A stretch of DNA of 24,796 nucleotides from a bacterium. Its GTDB lineage: Bacteria; Babelota; Babeliae; Babelales; Vermiphilaceae. A program made the translations under genes and the position numbers. Numbering within the stretch: the stretch's first letter is position 1; each line of letters begins with the position of its first letter. Below the pieces are notes generated by a model. That model made no database searches. It had not been told where the DNA came from and was given only the letters and a program-made list of their open reading frames with translations. Positions 22,650 through 24,796 of this stretch are shown here, piece after piece. The stretch spans positions 1-24,796 of the forward strand of contig DAOVGZ010000002.1 of assembly GCA_030672115.1 (NCBI GenBank). Direction: 5' to 3'.

Positions 22650-23487
22650 GATTTTTCTTTGTTGCGTAACGTTCTGTTTCTTTGTTGAGTTTATTGCGTG
22701 TTGTTACGACAAGACTTCCTTTTGGAACAAAAAGACTTGCAATATCAACAGCTGCTCGTAAAAGTCCTCCAGAATTATTTCGTAAATCTAAAATAAGGCC
22801 TCGATATTTTTTTTTGGTTGATTTTTTTAATAATTTTTCAATTTGTTTGACTGCATTACTTGTAAAACTAGTTAAAGATAGATAGTAAATGTCATGATCT
22901 TTAAGATAAAAAGAAAGTGATGTTTGTTCTTTTACGACTCCTCGAACAATATCAAATGGAATTGGCTCTGGTTTTTTTTCTCTTAAAATTTTTATATGGA
23001 CGTTTGTATCTTTTTCTCCACGTAGTTTTGCTGTTGCTTCTTCTGTTGTCATTCCTTCAAGGGTTTTTCCGTTAATTTCAATAATTTTATCATATGGTAA
23101 AAGTCCTGCTTTTTCAGATGGGCCATCAGGAATAACATCGATAATCATTAAAAAACGATCTTTAGGTTTTCTTGTTGCATCAATAACAATACCAATGCCA
23201 AAAAATTCTCCACTCGTTGTTTCTAAAATTGATCTGTATGTTTTTGGGTCTAAAAAGCTTGAGTGTGGATCAAGGGTTGTCAAAAAGCCATTAATTGATT
23301 TGATCATTGCTTTTTCTGGGTCATCAATTCGGTAATGTTTTTTGTTGGCAAGTTGTAAAACTTCTCCAAATGTTTGAAGCCAACTAAAAATAACATCATC
23401 AAATACCTTGTTTTTAGGTTCTTTTTTTTCAGCTGTAACTGTAAGACATAGCAATAAACAGAGTGAGATGATTTTTTTCTTACTCAT
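22006..23487 (-). CDS. ctpA: S41-family carboxyl-terminal processing protease (CtpA/Prc type)
   Basis: A 493-residue periplasmic serine protease of the CtpA/Prc family, which trims C-termini of envelope proteins. It has a short signal peptide (MSKKKIISLCLLLCLTVTA), an N-terminal helical region with LDPHSSFLD (about 72-80), a PDZ domain (about 92-172, FFGIGIV and INGKTLEGMT) and the core strand ILDLRNNSGG (232-241). The catalytic Ser298 is in TASAAEI and Lys336 in TTFGKGSVQ. The serine-lysine distance is 38, against 25 in E. coli Prc and the Scenedesmus D1 protease, owing to a lysine-rich insert (SEGLKNQPKIKKK). The C-terminus has helical KNWANRARENLAKDNQFLGA and is duplicated at 19166. AAGGAAACGGT precedes the ATG. 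Confidence 0.93.
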   Translation of the reverse strand: MSKKKIISLCLLLCLTVTAEKKEPKNKVFDDVIFSWLQTFGEVLQLANKKHYRIDDPEKAMIKSINGFLTTLDPHSSFLDPKTYRSILETTSGEFFGIGIVIDATRKPKDRFLMIIDVIPDGPSEKAGLLPYDKIIEINGKTLEGMTTEEATAKLRGEKDTNVHIKILREKKPEPIPFDIVRGVVKEQTSLSFYLKDHDIYYLSLTSFTSNAVKQIEKLLKKSTKKKYRGLILDLRNNSGGLLRAAVDIASLFVPKGSLVVTTRNKLNKETERYATKKNPITNNKLPIFILTNNFTASAAEILAGCLKMHSEGLKNQPKIKKKLMVFLVGSTTFGKGSVQEIVPVGNNCAAKITTSLYHLPDGTTIQGSGIKPDFTINKQFQTPEQIEWFQKFYGRESALKDYIKPHGTPSEPEKKDSKEKTDNNKKPKNWANRARENLAKDNQFLGAITLINLLDEGIKKNSNLATNRTQAEKYLKRIFSTNRKLNMDEIKA

Positions 23488-23679
23488 ACCGTTTCCTTTT
23501 TTGTAGAGTGTTTTATTTTTTTATTTATCCATTGATACATATTGTGAGATTAGAGGTAAACCTTTTTACAAGTGAAGACTATTCTTTATTTTTTGTTATA
23601 AGCCTCTTGCTATTGGTAGACGTTCTATGAAAAAATCGTAACAAGAAAAGGATAAAAAACATTATTTTTGGAGTAAAAG

Positions 23680-23961
23680 ATGAAGATGTTTAAACGAACA
23701 TTATTACGAGGTTTTTTTGTTTTAGAAGTGTGTGTTTTTATTGGTGTTTATATGTTTGGTCCAAGTGGCCTTCAGCGAATGATAAGTCTTAAAGGGGAAA
23801 ATGATAAGCTTAACCAGGAACTTTCATCATTAAAAAAAGAAGTGGATCTTTGGGAGCAAAAAATTACTTTATGGAAATCAGATGATTTTTATAAAGAAAA
23901 AGTTGCTCGTGAAAAACTTCAAATGGCAAGAAGCTCTGATGAAGTTTTTTATCTACAATAA
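23680..23961 (+). CDS. FtsB/DivIC-like septum formation protein
   Basis: A 93-residue bitopic membrane protein of the FtsB/DivIC (septum formation initiator) type, a component of the division complex that activates septal peptidoglycan synthesis. It has a single transmembrane segment (about residues 12-26, FFVLEVCVFIGVYMF), a leucine-zipper-like coiled coil (LKGENDKLNQELSSLKKEVD, about 37-56) and the family's C-terminal pattern (EKVAREKLQMARSSDEVFYL). GGAG lies six bases before the ATG. It is divergent from ctpA and 151 bases ahead of lysS. FtsL would share the topology, but the KVAREKLQM end favours FtsB/DivIC. Confidence 0.8.
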   Translation: MKMFKRTLLRGFFVLEVCVFIGVYMFGPSGLQRMISLKGENDKLNQELSSLKKEVDLWEQKITLWKSDDFYKEKVAREKLQMARSSDEVFYLQ

Positions 23962-23980
23962 GGTAATGGCTATTTTTTTA

Positions 23981-24008
23981 TTGGCAACTGTTTAGTTGCT
24001 GTTATACT
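23981..24008 (+). promoter_or_regulatory. Extended -10 promoter for lysS
   Basis: TTGGCA (23981-23986) and TATACT (24003-24008) are 16 bases apart, and TG-T precedes the -10 box. It lies about 105 bases ahead of the lysS start. A short inverted repeat, GCAACT with AGTTGC, occupies the spacer (23984-23999). Confidence 0.55.
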
Positions 24009-24112
24009 AATTAATACAGTGTTTTTGTTAACCAACTCGTTTTTATATCCTTCTTTTTTATATATAGTTTAATTTGTTAATTTAACATTTTTATAAAGGA
24101 CTTTTTATAATC

Positions 24113-24796
24113 ATGGCTAATGAAAAAAAAATAGAACAACAAGGGCTTAGTGAGCATGATATTCGTTTGAAAAAAATGGAGACATTAAGAAAGTCAGGTA
24201 TTGAGCCATGGCCATATCGTGAGCCGGTTGATACTACATGTCAACAGGTGATTTTTGATTTTCAAGAAGATTCTGAAAAACAGTATAAAGTTGCAGGAAG
24301 ATTGTTAACCATTCGTTTGCATGGCAAAACTGGTTTTGCGACAATTCAAGATAGATCTGGAAAATTGCAGGTTTATATTAGAAAAGATATTGTTGGGCAA
24401 GAAAAATTTGATTTGTTTACATCGTATATTGATTTAGGTGATATAGTTTGGTTTTCAGGTATATCATTTAAAACAAAGATGGGTGAAATTACTATTAAAG
24501 TAAATGACTTTAAATTGCTCAGTAAATGTCTTCATCCGTTGCCAGAAAAATTTCATGGACTTGCTGATGTAGAAATAAAATATCGTCAACGATATTTAGA
24601 TTTAATTAGTGATCCAGATTCAAAAGAAAAATTTAGAAAAAGATCCAAAATAGTTAGTTTGCTTCGTTCATATTTAGAGTTGCATGACTATATGGAAGTT
24701 GAAACTCCAATGTTACATCCAATTCCTGGTGGCGCTGCTGCTCGTCCATTTGTTACGCATCATAATGCTCTTGATTCAGAGTTTTATTTGCGTATC
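24113..24796 (+). CDS. lysS: Lysyl-tRNA synthetase, class II (5' part)
   Basis: The first 228 codons of a class II lysyl-tRNA synthetase, cut by the window edge. The N-terminal OB-fold anticodon-binding domain is visible (about residues 55-150, VAGRLLTIRLHGKTGFATIQ and GKLQVYIRKD). The linker KYRQRYLDLI follows, then the catalytic domain's motif 1 region (LRSYLELHDYMEVETPMLHP) and GGAAARPFVTHHNALDSEFYL. AAAGGA lies about 12 bases before the ATG. The family is certain from these segments; motifs 2 and 3 lie beyond the window. Confidence 0.96.
   Translation, partial: MANEKKIEQQGLSEHDIRLKKMETLRKSGIEPWPYREPVDTTCQQVIFDFQEDSEKQYKVAGRLLTIRLHGKTGFATIQDRSGKLQVYIRKDIVGQEKFDLFTSYIDLGDIVWFSGISFKTKMGEITIKVNDFKLLSKCLHPLPEKFHGLADVEIKYRQRYLDLISDPDSKEKFRKRSKIVSLLRSYLELHDYMEVETPMLHPIPGGAAARPFVTHHNALDSEFYLRI

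Noticed and set aside
23984..23999. GCAACT/AGTTGC hairpin as a terminator for the FtsB-like gene
   Set aside because: No T-run follows and the stem is only six base pairs; it lies in the spacer of the lysS promoter.
1..24796. CRISPR array or intact insertion sequence
   Set aside because: No regularly spaced direct repeats, no terminal inverted repeats with a transposase frame, and no cas or complete transposase genes were seen.

Overview
The window is AT-rich, tightly packed bacterial DNA with Gram-negative features: a GyrB with the long insert between TOPRIM and the C-terminus, a TolA/TonB-like protein and a DksA-like factor. Many genes encode short, lysine-rich, signal-peptide proteins of no recognised family. 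Small intergenic gaps, housekeeping genes mixed with orphan secreted proteins, and an accessory patch of exported enzymes resemble the reduced genomes of protist-associated bacteria. Candidatus Dependentiae (TM6) is my best guess, but this is inferred from style and no marker gene here proves it.

Layout. 1-2.6 kb: a NurA-type nuclease gene, a convergent secreted-protein gene, and a signal-peptide/coiled-coil protein with its own promoter, closed by a bidirectional terminator. 2.7-6.6 kb, all minus strand: a three-gene unit (FAD-dependent UDP-galactopyranose-mutase-like enzyme, NAD-dependent sugar epimerase, small membrane protein), then dnaJ behind an unusual hairpin leader. 6.7-12.3 kb, minus strand: an envelope block with a TolA/TonB-like protein and five further small exported proteins, interrupted by tilS. 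12.4-14.8 kb: gyrB. 14.9-18.5 kb, plus strand: tadA overlapping a dksA-like gene, tRNA-Thr(CGU), rpsI and glmS, closed by a very long perfect inverted-repeat terminator.

18.5-23.5 kb is the accessory region and the most informative part. An intact S41 (CtpA-type) protease gene at the right is mirrored at the left by a 429-bp partial copy of the same locus. In the left copy the protease is reduced to a fragment without the catalytic lysine, but the small secreted gene after it is intact. In the right copy the protease is intact and the small gene stops after 12 codons. This reciprocal decay points to one duplicated two-gene unit. Between the copies lie an exported HAD-family hydrolase with visibly higher G+C, an exported HExxH metallopeptidase-like protein, an unknown 115-residue protein, and a short reading frame that may be a transposase remnant. 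Beside the left copy is an unreported-looking 53-residue membrane peptide gene with its own promoter.

23.6 kb to the end: an FtsB/DivIC-like division protein and the 5' part of lysS with a clear promoter. I found no CRISPR array, no intact mobile element and no rRNA gene. No new defence or biosynthetic system is evident; the unusual material is the duplicated block and several RNA-level structures.
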